Below are positions 33,578-41,363 of a DNA stretch of 64,000 nt, piece by piece (the first letter of the stretch is position 1; each line of letters begins with the position of its first letter). The translations under genes and the position numbers were made by a program. The notes below the pieces were generated by a model that saw only the letters and a program-made list of their open reading frames with translations, was not told the origin of the DNA and did not search any database. The stretch is from contig NZ_RBDY01000023.1 of assembly GCF_003626575.1 (NCBI RefSeq), forward strand, positions 1-64,000. The letters run 5' to 3'. The stretch is from Streptomyces radicis (GTDB lineage Bacteria > Actinomycetota > Actinomycetes > Streptomycetales > Streptomycetaceae).

Positions 33578-34765
33578 TCAGGGGGCGGGCAAGGGGCCGA
33601 TGACCGTGCGGAGCCTGTTGAGCAGGGGATTGCTGCGCTTGTGCAGCGAGTCGACGACGCGCAGCACCTCGAGGGCCATGGGGTGGATCCGCACCATCTG
33701 GGGGGCGATCCGGTGCGCCCTCGCGAGGCTCTCGAGGGCGGCGCCCGCGTCGCCGGTGTCGAGCTGGGCGCGGGCCTGGGCGATGAAGCTGGGCGCGAGC
33801 CGCGTCGGGGGCAGGCCCGCGAGCGCGGTGGCGAGGTCCCCTGTGAGGGCGAGCGCCTTCTTGGGCTTCTTGAGGTCGACGAGCGTGGCCATCTCGTGGG
33901 TCAGGGCGTTGCGCGGCCCGAACGTCAGCCCGTGGACGCGGAAGTCGTCGGGGAACGACGCGCACAGCCGCCGCGCGTACTGGATGTGCTTGTCCGCCTG
34001 CCGCTCGGCCTCCCGCTTGTCCGGCAGCCGCCCCGCCAGCGTCATGCCGCGCAGGTGCAGGATCCCGGTGGCGATCGCGCGCCGCTCGCCCGTCAGCCGC
34101 TCCTCCGCGGCGCCGATGGCGCGGTCGATCACGGTCAGACCGCCCTCGCAGTCCCCGAAGTTGAGATACGTCCCCGCCCTGTCCCGGTCCGCGATCGCCT
34201 GGACGAGCGGGTCGGCCCGCTGCTCGGCCGCCCACCGCTGCCGCGCCACCGCGACCTCGGCCAGGTCCATCCAACGGTGCCGCGCGGCCAGCCAGTAGAC
34301 GGCCGAGTAGGTCTCGGCGAGCGCCGCCCACGCCTCGGTGGTGTGGGCGTCGTGCGCGTGGGCCGTCACCTTGCGCAGCAGGGGCGGCAGTATGCCGGTG
34401 AGCCGGGTCAACTCCACGGCGTCGCGCAGCTCGCTGACCCGCCGCAGGTCCGCGGCGACCTCGGCGGGCTCGACGGCCACCGCTCCCGGCAGGTCGAAGT
34501 CGCGCATGGCGCCGCGCAGATCGCGCAGCGACTCGGCCTCGGCCGCCGCGACGGGCGCCTTGCCGAGCACCTCGTCCATCGTGAGTCCCATGGCTCTGCC
34601 GAGCGCCGCGGCGGCGGCCGGGGTGAGCGTCCGGCTGCCCACCTCGATCTTGGACAGCAGGGACACCGAGATGTTCGCCTTGCGCGCGAGGCCCACCTGT
34701 GACATGCCGCGCGCGGCACGGAGCTTCGCCAAGTGGGTCCCCGGCGCGATCTGATGCGAGGTCAT
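33578..34765 (-). CDS. XRE-family helix-turn-helix regulator with long C-terminal domain
   Basis: The 395-residue protein has an N-terminal XRE helix-turn-helix (about 10-65; LAKLRAARGMSQVGLARKAN, SVSLLSKIEVGSRTLTP). A long helical C-terminal region follows, with alternating AEA/ALE segments that resemble TPR-type repeats rather than the common DUF5753. It is divergent from the small protein at 34.9 kb. The ATG at 34765 lies at the edge of a 16-bp palindrome, which may be its own operator. The signal it senses is unknown. Confidence 0.8.
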   Translation of the reverse strand: MTSHQIAPGTHLAKLRAARGMSQVGLARKANISVSLLSKIEVGSRTLTPAAAAALGRAMGLTMDEVLGKAPVAAAEAESLRDLRGAMRDFDLPGAVAVEPAEVAADLRRVSELRDAVELTRLTGILPPLLRKVTAHAHDAHTTEAWAALAETYSAVYWLAARHRWMDLAEVAVARQRWAAEQRADPLVQAIADRDRAGTYLNFGDCEGGLTVIDRAIGAAEERLTGERRAIATGILHLRGMTLAGRLPDKREAERQADKHIQYARRLCASFPDDFRVHGLTFGPRNALTHEMATLVDLKKPKKALALTGDLATALAGLPPTRLAPSFIAQARAQLDTGDAGAALESLARAHRIAPQMVRIHPMALEVLRVVDSLHKRSNPLLNRLRTVIGPLPAP

Positions 34766-34826
34766 GCCACCATGGTGGCACTGACACAGACGACTCATGT
34801 GGTCACTTTGTGCAACGAGTGTGCAA
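34765..34826. promoter_or_regulatory. 16-bp palindrome and TGTGCAA direct repeats between divergent genes
   Basis: TGCCACCATGGTGGCA (34765-34780) is a perfect palindrome abutting the XRE start codon. TGTGCAA occurs at 34809-34815 and 34820-34826, eleven bases apart, so on the same helix face. Both sites lie between the XRE gene and its divergent neighbour, where an autoregulatory operator is expected. Binding is inferred. Confidence 0.6.
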
Positions 34827-34902
34827 GCACCTTTCCGGTGCCAGCCGGTTTACTCAGGGTGATGACTCAAGCACCCCTCTCACGCCCATGGGAGGCGCCC
34901 CC

Positions 34903-35448
34903 GTGTCGGACCCTCGTGCAACGAACCCCGCGGCCCCCGAGTGGTTGCCCGCCGCCGCGGAGGAGATCCGCCGTGTGCCGTGCGGGCGTTGGTTCGACGC
35001 CGTGCGCGTGCCCTGCGTGGTCAGCATCGGCGCGTTCGCCCGCCTCGGCGGCGCCGTCGGCCCCGTGGTGGGCGACCAGCGGGCAGGGCAGCACTGGTGG
35101 CTCGTCCCCTCGGGCGGGGCGGTCGGCTGGGCGCTGCCCGGGGTCGGTGTGGCCGCCGCGGGGCGGACGTTGCTCGTCCCCGCCGCCGACGCCCCCGCCA
35201 CCGCCGCGCTGTGGTGGGCCAGCCCGCCGCAGGGCCCGCTGACCGATCCGCCGCTGCTGCGCGCGGCGTTGAACGACGAGTTGGCCGGGCACCGCGCCCT
35301 GACCCGCCCCTACCGATCCGTCGAGTGCGGCATCGGCCAGCACCCCGGGTGCCGCCACGGCACCACCCCGACCATGGCCCACCCCGACGTCTACGGCGTC
35401 CGCGTCGAGCCATGCGCCTGCCCATGCCACCCCCCTGCGGGGGGCTGA
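34903..35448 (+). CDS. Conserved actinobacterial hypothetical protein next to XRE regulator
   Basis: The 181-residue soluble protein starts with NPAAPEWLPAAAEEIRRVPCG and has a compact alpha/beta-looking middle (FDAVRVPCVVSIGAFARLGG, VVGDQRAGQHWWLVPSGG). The Cys-rich tail has CRHGTTPTM and CACPCHP. I recall similar proteins beside XRE regulators in other actinomycetes but know no function. GTG at 34903 is used because GGGAGG lies seven bases upstream. The divergent XRE gene probably controls it. The first element of the large palindromic repeat region overlaps its stop codon. Confidence 0.65.
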   Translation: MSDPRATNPAAPEWLPAAAEEIRRVPCGRWFDAVRVPCVVSIGAFARLGGAVGPVVGDQRAGQHWWLVPSGGAVGWALPGVGVAAAGRTLLVPAADAPATAALWWASPPQGPLTDPPLLRAALNDELAGHRALTRPYRSVECGIGQHPGCRHGTTPTMAHPDVYGVRVEPCACPCHPPAGG

Positions 35449-36039
35449 GCCGTTTCCGCGCGGTGGCGCGCGGGTTCCCCTGCGGGGGGCTGGTGCGCTT
35501 GGGCGGGTGCCGCGCGTTCCCCTGCGGGGGGTGGATGGGTTCCCACTGTGGTGGGTTGGTGTTGCCGGTGGGCTGGGCGGGTTCCCCTGCGGGGGGCTGG
35601 TGCGCTTGGGCGGGTGGTGTGGTTCGCCTGAGGGAGGCGGGTCCGTTGCCGCCGTGGGGGCTGCCAGTGGGCGGTGCGCGCTTCGCGCGGCGTGGGGAGT
35701 CGCTTGCGTGGTGCGGGGTCCCCTGCGGGGAGCTGATCCCCCGCCGGGGGCGGGTCCGTCTCGTGGTGGTGTGCGGGGTGCCTCCCTACGGGAGGCGGGT
35801 ATGCGGGCGCCGCCAGCGGGTGTCGCGTGGGGGTGACGGCGTGGTCAGCTGGTTTCCCTGCGGGAAGCGAACGCGCGGGGGGCGGGTCCGTTGCCGCCGT
35901 GGTGGTGGGCTGGTGCCGTCGATTGGCTGCGCGTGCGTTTTGCGGCCTGTTTCCCTGCGGGGAGCTTGCCCCCCTGCGGAGGGCTGAGGCGTTGCCACTG
36001 TGGTGCGCTGGTGCTGCCGGTGGGCGGTGTGCGCGCCGC

Positions 36040-36082
36040 GCGGAGTTGCCTGCGTGCTGGTGCCCGCGACAGGCAACTCCGC
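36040..36082. repeat. Perfect 13-bp inverted repeat at the centre of the repeat block
   Basis: Arms GCGGAGTTGCCTG (36040-36052) and CAGGCAACTCCGC (36070-36082) pair fully around a 17-base loop. A further copy of CAGGCAACTCCGCA lies at about 36158-36171. Orientation of the surrounding repeat units changes near this point. Confidence 0.8.
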
Positions 36083-36311
36083 AGCGCGAACGCGCGGTCC
36101 GCTCCGCGGGGAACCCCCCGCACCCCTCCGCGGCAGCGGAACGCGCGCACCACCGCGACAGGCAACTCCGCACGCCACGCGTGGGAAACGGCCCCTCGTG
36201 GGGGCCCGCGTCGCCTGCGACAGCGCGCCAGCTCCCTGCGGGGGACTGCGCACCGACCGTGTGGGAATGGGCCCTGCGGGGGCCTGTGTTACCTGCCACT
36301 GCACGCCAGCC

Positions 36312-36564
36312 CCCCGCAGGGGAATGTGCACCCCGCAGGGGAAACGCGGGCCGCAAAAACGTACGTGCAGCCCGCAGACAGCACCAGCTCACCACTGCGT
36401 GGGACGCGGCTCAGCTCCCCGCAGGGGAATGCGCTCTCCGCGGGGGAAACGCGGGCCGCAAAAACGTACGCGCAGCCCACCGGCAGCACCAGGTCACCAC
36501 CGCGTGGGACGCGGCTCAGCTCCCCGCAGGGGAACGCGCTCCCCGCAGGGGAAACGCGCGGGCC
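36312..36564. repeat. Tandem 105-bp repeat, two full copies and one partial
   Basis: Unit 1 (36312-36416) and unit 2 (36417-36521) match at about 95 of 105 positions by hand count; unit 3 (36522-36564) is partial and ends inside the glycosyltransferase gene. Each unit begins with CCCCGCAGGGGAA and contains CCGCAAAAACGTACG. The length equals 35 codons, so a minus-strand frame stays open across it. Degenerate relatives in opposite orientation lie near 35851-36030. Confidence 0.85.
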
Positions 36565-37493
36565 AGCGCAGCGATGACCTCGTTCGGGTGGATTCCCAGG
36601 AGGCGTGCGTCCGGGGCCGGGGCGTGTGGGTCGCCGCTCGGGGGGCCGTGCCACAGCGCGATGTGCCGTGGGTCGGGCGGTGGGCCCCAGAGCGCGGGGG
36701 AGACCGGGCCGAACAGCGTGACCGAAGGGGTGCCCAGCGCCGTCGCCAGGTGCGAGACGCCCGTGTCCCCGACCACCACGGCCCGCGCCCCCGCCACCAG
36801 CGCCGCGAGGCGCGGGAACGGCAGCGCCGCGGGCCCGGCGAGGACCGCCGATGGCGGCAGGCCCGCCGCCTCGGCCACCGACGCCGCCAGGTCGCCCTCG
36901 TCAGGGCCACCGGTCACCACCACCCGCTCGCCCGCGTCCACCAGCGCGCGCCCCACCTCGCCGAAACGCGCCCCCGGCCAGCGCCGCGCGCCCGCGTCCG
37001 CGCCGGGGTGGAGCACCACCGCGCCGGGCGCGGGGGAGCGCACGCCCTCGGGCGGCGCGATCCGCAGGTCCGACGGGTCGGCGGGGACGCCGTACCACTC
37101 CACCAGGCGGCACCAGCGGGCGCGTTCGTGCTCGTCGGCCACCCAACGGGGGCCCCCGCCGTCCGCGTAGCCGAACACCCGCCCGGGGCGCAGCGCGCAC
37201 AGCACCGCGAAGCTCTCGGGCCCGTTGCCGTGCAGGTCGACCGCCACGGTGGGCGCGCGCCCCGACCACGGGACGCGCTCGGGCACCGCGCGGCCCGCGC
37301 CGCCCACGGGCACCAGCTCGTCGACCGCGCCCGTGGCCGTGACCGCCTCGGCGAGCCAGGCGGGCGCGGCCAGCGCGATCCCGTGCTCCGGGTACGCGCG
37401 CCGCAGGGCGCGCAACGCGGGAACGGCCGTCAGCAGGTCGCCGAGACCCAGCGCCCGCAGGGCAAGCACGCGCCCGGCGCGCGCCCCGCTCAT
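36516..37493 (-). CDS. GT9 heptosyltransferase-family glycosyltransferase
   Basis: The 325-residue protein has the two-domain GT-B fold of family 9: VLALRALGLGDLLTAVPALRAL at the N terminus, AVDLHGNGPESF, AVVLHPGADAGARRWP at the start of the second domain and VVGDTGVSHLATALGTPSVTLFGP with the donor-binding DTG. Such enzymes transfer heptose from ADP-heptose, and the next genes make exactly that donor. It overlaps the HldE gene by four bases. Its last dozen codons are made of the repeat block (RGARSPAGS), so the natural C terminus may have been replaced. Confidence 0.85.
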   Translation of the reverse strand: MSGARAGRVLALRALGLGDLLTAVPALRALRRAYPEHGIALAAPAWLAEAVTATGAVDELVPVGGAGRAVPERVPWSGRAPTVAVDLHGNGPESFAVLCALRPGRVFGYADGGGPRWVADEHERARWCRLVEWYGVPADPSDLRIAPPEGVRSPAPGAVVLHPGADAGARRWPGARFGEVGRALVDAGERVVVTGGPDEGDLAASVAEAAGLPPSAVLAGPAALPFPRLAALVAGARAVVVGDTGVSHLATALGTPSVTLFGPVSPALWGPPPDPRHIALWHGPPSGDPHAPAPDARLLGIHPNEVIAALARAFPLRGARSPAGS

Positions 37494-38920
37494 GGCACCC
37501 TGAACGCCGCGCGCCGCGCCAGCTCCGTCGTGGACCGGCCGTCCAGATAGGGCAGGACGAGCGTCTGCCCGCCCCACTCGCGCAGCGCCGCCGCCTCGGG
37601 CAGGTCGCGCACGCTGTAGTCGCCGCCCTTGACCCACACGTCGGGCCGCAGCCGCCGCAGCAGCGCCTCGGGGGTGTCCTCGTCGAACGCCGCGACCGCG
37701 TCCACGCAGCCGAGGCCCGCGAGCACCCTGATGCGGTCGGCCGCCGGGTTGAACGGGCGCCCCTGGCCCTTCAACCGCCGCACGGAAGCGTCGGAGTTGA
37801 CGCACACGATGAGGCAGTCGCCCGTGCGGCGCGCGTCCTGGAGGAACTGCACGTGCCCCGCGTGCAGCAGGTCGAAGCAGCCACCGGCCGCGACGACCGT
37901 GCCGCCCCCGGCGCGCACCGCCTCCACCAGCGCGAACGGGTCGCCGCCCGCCCGCGGCGCGGCGGGCTCGCCGCCCACGGTCGGCCCCTCCCCGGCGCCG
38001 AGCGACGCCATGCCGCCCAGGCCGACGAACGTGGCCGCCGCCTCGGTGGCCAGGCCGACCGCCTCGGGCGGCAGCCCGCCGTCGGCCAGGACGCACGCGG
38101 CCGTCGCCGCGAAACAGTCGCCCGCGCCGCACGGGTCGCCGTCGTGCTCCTTCGCCAGGGGAACGTAGAGCGGGTCGTCGCAGTGGGCGCGGGCCAGCAC
38201 CGCGCCCCGGCAGCCCAGGGTCACCGCGACCGCCGCCGCGCCCCAGCGCTCGGCGAGCAGCGCCCCGCGCCTGCTGTGCGCCCTGAGCGTGTCCCCCTCG
38301 CCGCCTTCCGCGCCGCAGAACAGCCGGGCCTCGCGCTCGTTGGGCGTGACCAGGCGCGTCGACGGCACCGGCGCGCGCCCGCGCGGATGGGGGTCCCACA
38401 CCACGGGCACGCGCCTGGCCGCCTCGGCGAGCGCCCCGCGCACGGCGGCGACCGTGCCCTGCCCGTAGTCCGCCACCAGGATCGCGCCCGCCTCCGCGAG
38501 CGCGCGCCGCACCGTGGGCCCGGCCGGGCCAGGCGTTCCGCCGCCCCGGTCCATCCGCACCACGGGCCGACCCCCGGCCAGCACACGGGACTTCACCGGG
38601 AGCGTTCCGTCGAGCGGCAGCTCGGCCAGGCGCACGCCGGGCGGCAGCATCGACCGCACCGCGTCGCTCGCCGGGTCGCCGCCGAGCGCGGCGACCAGCA
38701 CGACCTCGCGCCCGTCCCGCGCGGCCAGCGCGGCGGCCACCCCGGCGCCGCCGGGGCGCGAACGCCGCCCCGCCACCTCGACGACCGGCACCGGCGCGTC
38801 GGGCGCCAGCCGCGTGGCGTCGCCCTCCACGTCCTCGTCGAGCAGCACGTCGCCGACGACGACGAGCGGCTTGCCCCTGACACCGTCGACACCGCTGACA
38901 CCCCTGCCTCCGTGCGTCAT
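37490..38920 (-). CDS. hldE: Bifunctional heptose-7-phosphate kinase / heptose-1-phosphate adenylyltransferase
   Basis: The 476-residue protein fuses a PfkB-type sugar kinase (about 15-330; VVVGDVLLDEDVEGD, DPCGAGDCFAATAA with catalytic GAGD) to a cytidylyltransferase-fold nucleotidyltransferase (about 345-476; VAAGGCFDLLHAGHVQFLQ with HxGH, then NPAADRIRVLAGL). It phosphorylates D-glycero-D-manno-heptose-7-phosphate at C1 and later joins AMP to make ADP-heptose. It overlaps both neighbours by four bases, GmhA upstream and a heptosyltransferase downstream. Domain order is as in Gram-negative HldE. Confidence 0.92.
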   Translation of the reverse strand: MTHGGRGVSGVDGVRGKPLVVVGDVLLDEDVEGDATRLAPDAPVPVVEVAGRRSRPGGAGVAAALAARDGREVVLVAALGGDPASDAVRSMLPPGVRLAELPLDGTLPVKSRVLAGGRPVVRMDRGGGTPGPAGPTVRRALAEAGAILVADYGQGTVAAVRGALAEAARRVPVVWDPHPRGRAPVPSTRLVTPNEREARLFCGAEGGEGDTLRAHSRRGALLAERWGAAAVAVTLGCRGAVLARAHCDDPLYVPLAKEHDGDPCGAGDCFAATAACVLADGGLPPEAVGLATEAAATFVGLGGMASLGAGEGPTVGGEPAAPRAGGDPFALVEAVRAGGGTVVAAGGCFDLLHAGHVQFLQDARRTGDCLIVCVNSDASVRRLKGQGRPFNPAADRIRVLAGLGCVDAVAAFDEDTPEALLRRLRPDVWVKGGDYSVRDLPEAAALREWGGQTLVLPYLDGRSTTELARRAAFRVP

Positions 38921-39561
38921 GGCGTCTCCCCCCGGGGCAGCGCCGCGGGCATCGGCGTCTCGATCGCGGCGGGCTCGGCGAGCGCCGCGTCGAACGCCTC
39001 GCACAGCACATGGAGCGCGAGCAGGTGCGCCTCCTGCACGGTGGCCGCCGTGGGCGCGTCCACGCTGACGGCCGCGTCCGCCGCCGCGGCCAGCGGGTTG
39101 GGCGTGGGCCCGGTCATCGCCCACACCCGCAGCCCGGCGGCGCGGGCCGCGGTGCCCGCGCCCAGCAGGTTGTCGCTGCGGCCCGAGGTGGACATGAGCA
39201 CCAGGACGTCGCCCGGCCTGCCGTGCGCGGCGACCTGGCGCGCGTAGACCTCGTCGAACCCGTAGTCGTTGCCGATCGCGGTGACGCTCGAGGTCTCGGC
39301 GTGCAGCGCGATCGCGGAGAACGGGCGGCGGTCGGCCGCGTAACGCCCCACGAGCTCGGCCGTCAGATGCTGCGCCTGGGCGGCGCTTCCGCCGTTGCCC
39401 GCCGCGAGCAGGCGCCCGCCGCGCGGCAGGACGTCCGCCAGGTGACGGCCCCAGGCGACGGTCTCGTCAAGACCTTCGGCCTCGTAGCGGCGCAGCGCGT
39501 CCGTGAGCGCCGCGCAGTGCTCGCGGGCGGTGTGCGATGCGTCGGTGCGCGGTGCGTCCAT
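38917..39561 (-). CDS. gmhA: Sedoheptulose-7-phosphate isomerase
   Basis: The 214-residue SIS-domain protein has GGRLLAAGNGGSAAQAQHLTAE, FSAIALHAETSSVTAIGNDYGF and DVLVLMSTSGRSDNLL, the standard GmhA motifs, plus EAHLLALHVLCEAFD at the end. It converts sedoheptulose-7-phosphate to D-glycero-D-manno-heptose-7-phosphate, the first step to ADP-heptose. It precedes hldE with a four-base overlap and follows the GT4 gene after 60 bases, all in one direction. Confidence 0.92.
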   Translation of the reverse strand: MDAPRTDASHTAREHCAALTDALRRYEAEGLDETVAWGRHLADVLPRGGRLLAAGNGGSAAQAQHLTAELVGRYAADRRPFSAIALHAETSSVTAIGNDYGFDEVYARQVAAHGRPGDVLVLMSTSGRSDNLLGAGTAARAAGLRVWAMTGPTPNPLAAAADAAVSVDAPTAATVQEAHLLALHVLCEAFDAALAEPAAIETPMPAALPRGETP

Positions 39562-39621
39562 GGGCGGGTCCTCCTGAAGGGGCCTGGGCGGAACGGGGGT
39601 CGGGCGGAACGGGGTCGGGCC

Positions 39622-40878
39622 TCAGGCGCCGCTGACCTGCGCCGGGCTGCGGCTGCTGATCTCGCGGTAGACCTCCTCGGTGCCCGCGGCCACGGCCGCC
39701 CAGCAGTAACGGGTCAGCACCCGCCGCCGCCCCGCCGCACCCCTGGCGGCGCGCTCGTCGGGCGAGGCCAGCAGCGCGGTGACCGCGTCCGCGAGCGCGG
39801 CCGGGTCGCCCGGCGGCACGAGGCGCCCGGTGGCCGGGTCGGCGACCGTGTCGCGCATCCCGCCGACCGCGCTCGCCACCACGGGCACGCCGCACGCCAT
39901 GGCCTCGAGCGGCACGATGCCGAACGGCTCGTAGTCCGCGGGGCACAGCACCAGGTCGGAGCCGCGCAGCAGCACCGGCACGTCGGCGCGCGCGAGGCCG
40001 CCGGTGAAACGGACCCGGTCGGCCACGCCGAGCGCGTCGGCCGCCCGGCGCAGCCGCCGCACCTCGGGGTCGTTCTCCAGGCGCCCGGCGCGCGGGCCGC
40101 CCGCGATCACCAGCTCGGCATCGGGGATCTTGGCCAGCGCCGCCAGCGACACCTCGGCGCCCTTGCGCGGCACCAGGCGGCCCAACTGGAGCAGCCGGTA
40201 GGGGAGTTCGCCGCGCGGCTCGGCCGGTCCCTCGGGGGTGAAACGGGTGGGGTCGACGCCGCAGGGCACCACCCTGATCCGGTCGGCGGGCAGCCCGAGC
40301 GCGGCCAGCTCCTCGACCTCGTCGCGGCATGTGGCCACGGTCCTGTCGCAGCTCAGGCCGATGTAGCGCTCCCAGGTGACCCGGTCGGCCGGGCTGGTGT
40401 CGGCGCTGCCCTGGTGGCGGCGCTTCACCGTGCCGAGCGCGTGGAACGTGTGCGCGAACGGCAGGGAGAGGCGCCGGGCGGCCTGGAGGGTGGCGACCCC
40501 GGACATCCAGAAGTGCGAGTGCACGACGTCGGGCGGGTCCGTCGTCCACTCCCGCTGGAGCACCGTTCCGAACTCCGGCATGAACGGCAGCAGCCGGTCC
40601 TTCGGCACGGCCGTGGCCGGGCCCGCGGTGACATGGCGGACCGCCACGCCGTCGCGCAGCCGCGCCACGGTGGGCAGGGCGGGGTCGTCGCGGCGGGTGT
40701 AGACGGTCACGGTGTTGCCGCGGTCGGCGAGCTCGGCCGCCAGCTGTGCCACGTGCACGTTCTGGCCGCCCGCGTCCTCGCCGCCCAGCGCGGCGAGCGG
40801 GCTCGCGTGCTCGGAGACGAGGGCGATGCGCAGCCCGTCGCGCCCGCCGCGTTCCCCCCTCCTCGTGGGGTGCTTCAT
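39622..40878 (-). CDS. GT4-family glycosyltransferase
   Basis: The 418-residue GT-B enzyme has ALVSEHASPLAALGGEDAGGQNVHV near its start, HSHFWMSGVATLQ, RVVPCGVDPTRF, then YRLLQLGRLVPRKG and, in the donor domain, the EX7E-type motif within DYEPFGIVPLEAMACGVPVVAS. The N-terminal GGQNVHV motif is typical of sucrose-phosphate-synthase-like and MshA-like members. GGAG stands close to the ATG. It is the first gene after the tnpB fragment, which separates it from the rest of the glycosyltransferase operon. Donor and acceptor are unknown. Confidence 0.85.
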   Translation of the reverse strand: MKHPTRRGERGGRDGLRIALVSEHASPLAALGGEDAGGQNVHVAQLAAELADRGNTVTVYTRRDDPALPTVARLRDGVAVRHVTAGPATAVPKDRLLPFMPEFGTVLQREWTTDPPDVVHSHFWMSGVATLQAARRLSLPFAHTFHALGTVKRRHQGSADTSPADRVTWERYIGLSCDRTVATCRDEVEELAALGLPADRIRVVPCGVDPTRFTPEGPAEPRGELPYRLLQLGRLVPRKGAEVSLAALAKIPDAELVIAGGPRAGRLENDPEVRRLRRAADALGVADRVRFTGGLARADVPVLLRGSDLVLCPADYEPFGIVPLEAMACGVPVVASAVGGMRDTVADPATGRLVPPGDPAALADAVTALLASPDERAARGAAGRRRVLTRYCWAAVAAGTEEVYREISSRSPAQVSGA

Positions 40879-40897
40879 CTGGTCTCCTTCGTGGATG

Positions 40898-41363
40898 CTC
40901 CGGCCTTCGGGCCGGGGAGGAAACGAAGCTCCTGTGGAGCAAGGCAGGGGAAGGCGGAGCCGTCCGTAACCTGCTGAGGAACGGCCGTCTCGCGCGCGCC
41001 ATCTCGGACGCGGCCTGGACGGAACTGCGCTCCATGCTGGAGTACAAGTGCGCCTGGTACGGGCGTGAACTCGTGGTGATCGACCGATGGTTCCCCAGCT
41101 CCAGGCTGTGCGGGGCCTGCGGCACGGTCCGCGAGAAACTGCCGCTGAACGTCCGGACGTGGACGTGCGAGTGCGGCGCGGTGCACGACCGTGAGGTGAA
41201 CGCGGCACGCAACGTCCTGGCCGCCGGGCTGGCGGCAGCGGCCTGTGGAGACGGTGTAAGACCTCAACGGGAGTCCTCCCGGACAGGGCAGTCGTCGATG
41301 AAGCAGGAACCCCAGCGGGCGACCGCTGGAACCCCCCGCCATGAGGCGGGAGAGGAAGTCAAC
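40898..41363 (+). mobile_element. tnpB (IS605/IS1341-type) 3' remnant with right-end hairpin
   Basis: From about 40960 a frame reads RNLLRNGRLARAISDAAW, YGRELVVIDRWFPSS, then the zinc finger CGACG with CECGAVHDREVNAARNVLAAG, the last quarter of a TnpB protein. The N terminus and the first two RuvC acidic residues are absent, and the third Asp is Glu (REVNAA). No in-frame stop occurs at the normal place. The right end follows: CCCGCC-ATGA-GGCGGG hairpin (41335-41350) and GAGGAAGTCAAC, the usual terminal pattern of these elements and of their omega RNA. A second hairpin, CCGGCC-TTCG-GGCCGG (40900-40915), may be an end of another copy. It is not mobile by itself. Confidence 0.82.

Larger units (their letters stand above)
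35432..36564. repeat. Palindrome-rich repeat block of about 1.1 kb
   Basis: CCCCTGCGGGG occurs at 35432-35442, 35477-35487, 35519-35529, 35584-35594 and 35720-35730, with shorter forms at 35856, 35953 and 35971. The reverse form CCCCGCAGGGG occurs at 36312, 36331, 36417, 36522 and 36541. Each can fold into a tiny hairpin. The left half reads mainly in plus orientation and the right half in minus orientation around a hairpin at 36040-36082, so the block is roughly a head-to-head structure. All frames are open on parts of it, but none has a ribosome site or recognisable domain. It fills the space between two unrelated genes and overlaps both ends. Confidence 0.75.

Noticed and set aside
35432..36564. 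CRISPR array
   Set aside because: The palindromes resemble CRISPR stems, but repeat length, spacing and orientation vary, intervening segments are themselves related to one another, and no cas genes are near.
35441..36654. Long plus- and minus-strand open frames across the repeat block
   Set aside because: They have no ribosome sites or known domains and arise because GC-rich repeats lack stop codons; repeated FPCGG-type words simply mirror the DNA repeats.
40960..41363. Active tnpB nuclease or transposable element
   Set aside because: Three quarters of the protein including two catalytic acidic residues is missing, the third is changed, and no TnpA or left end is seen.
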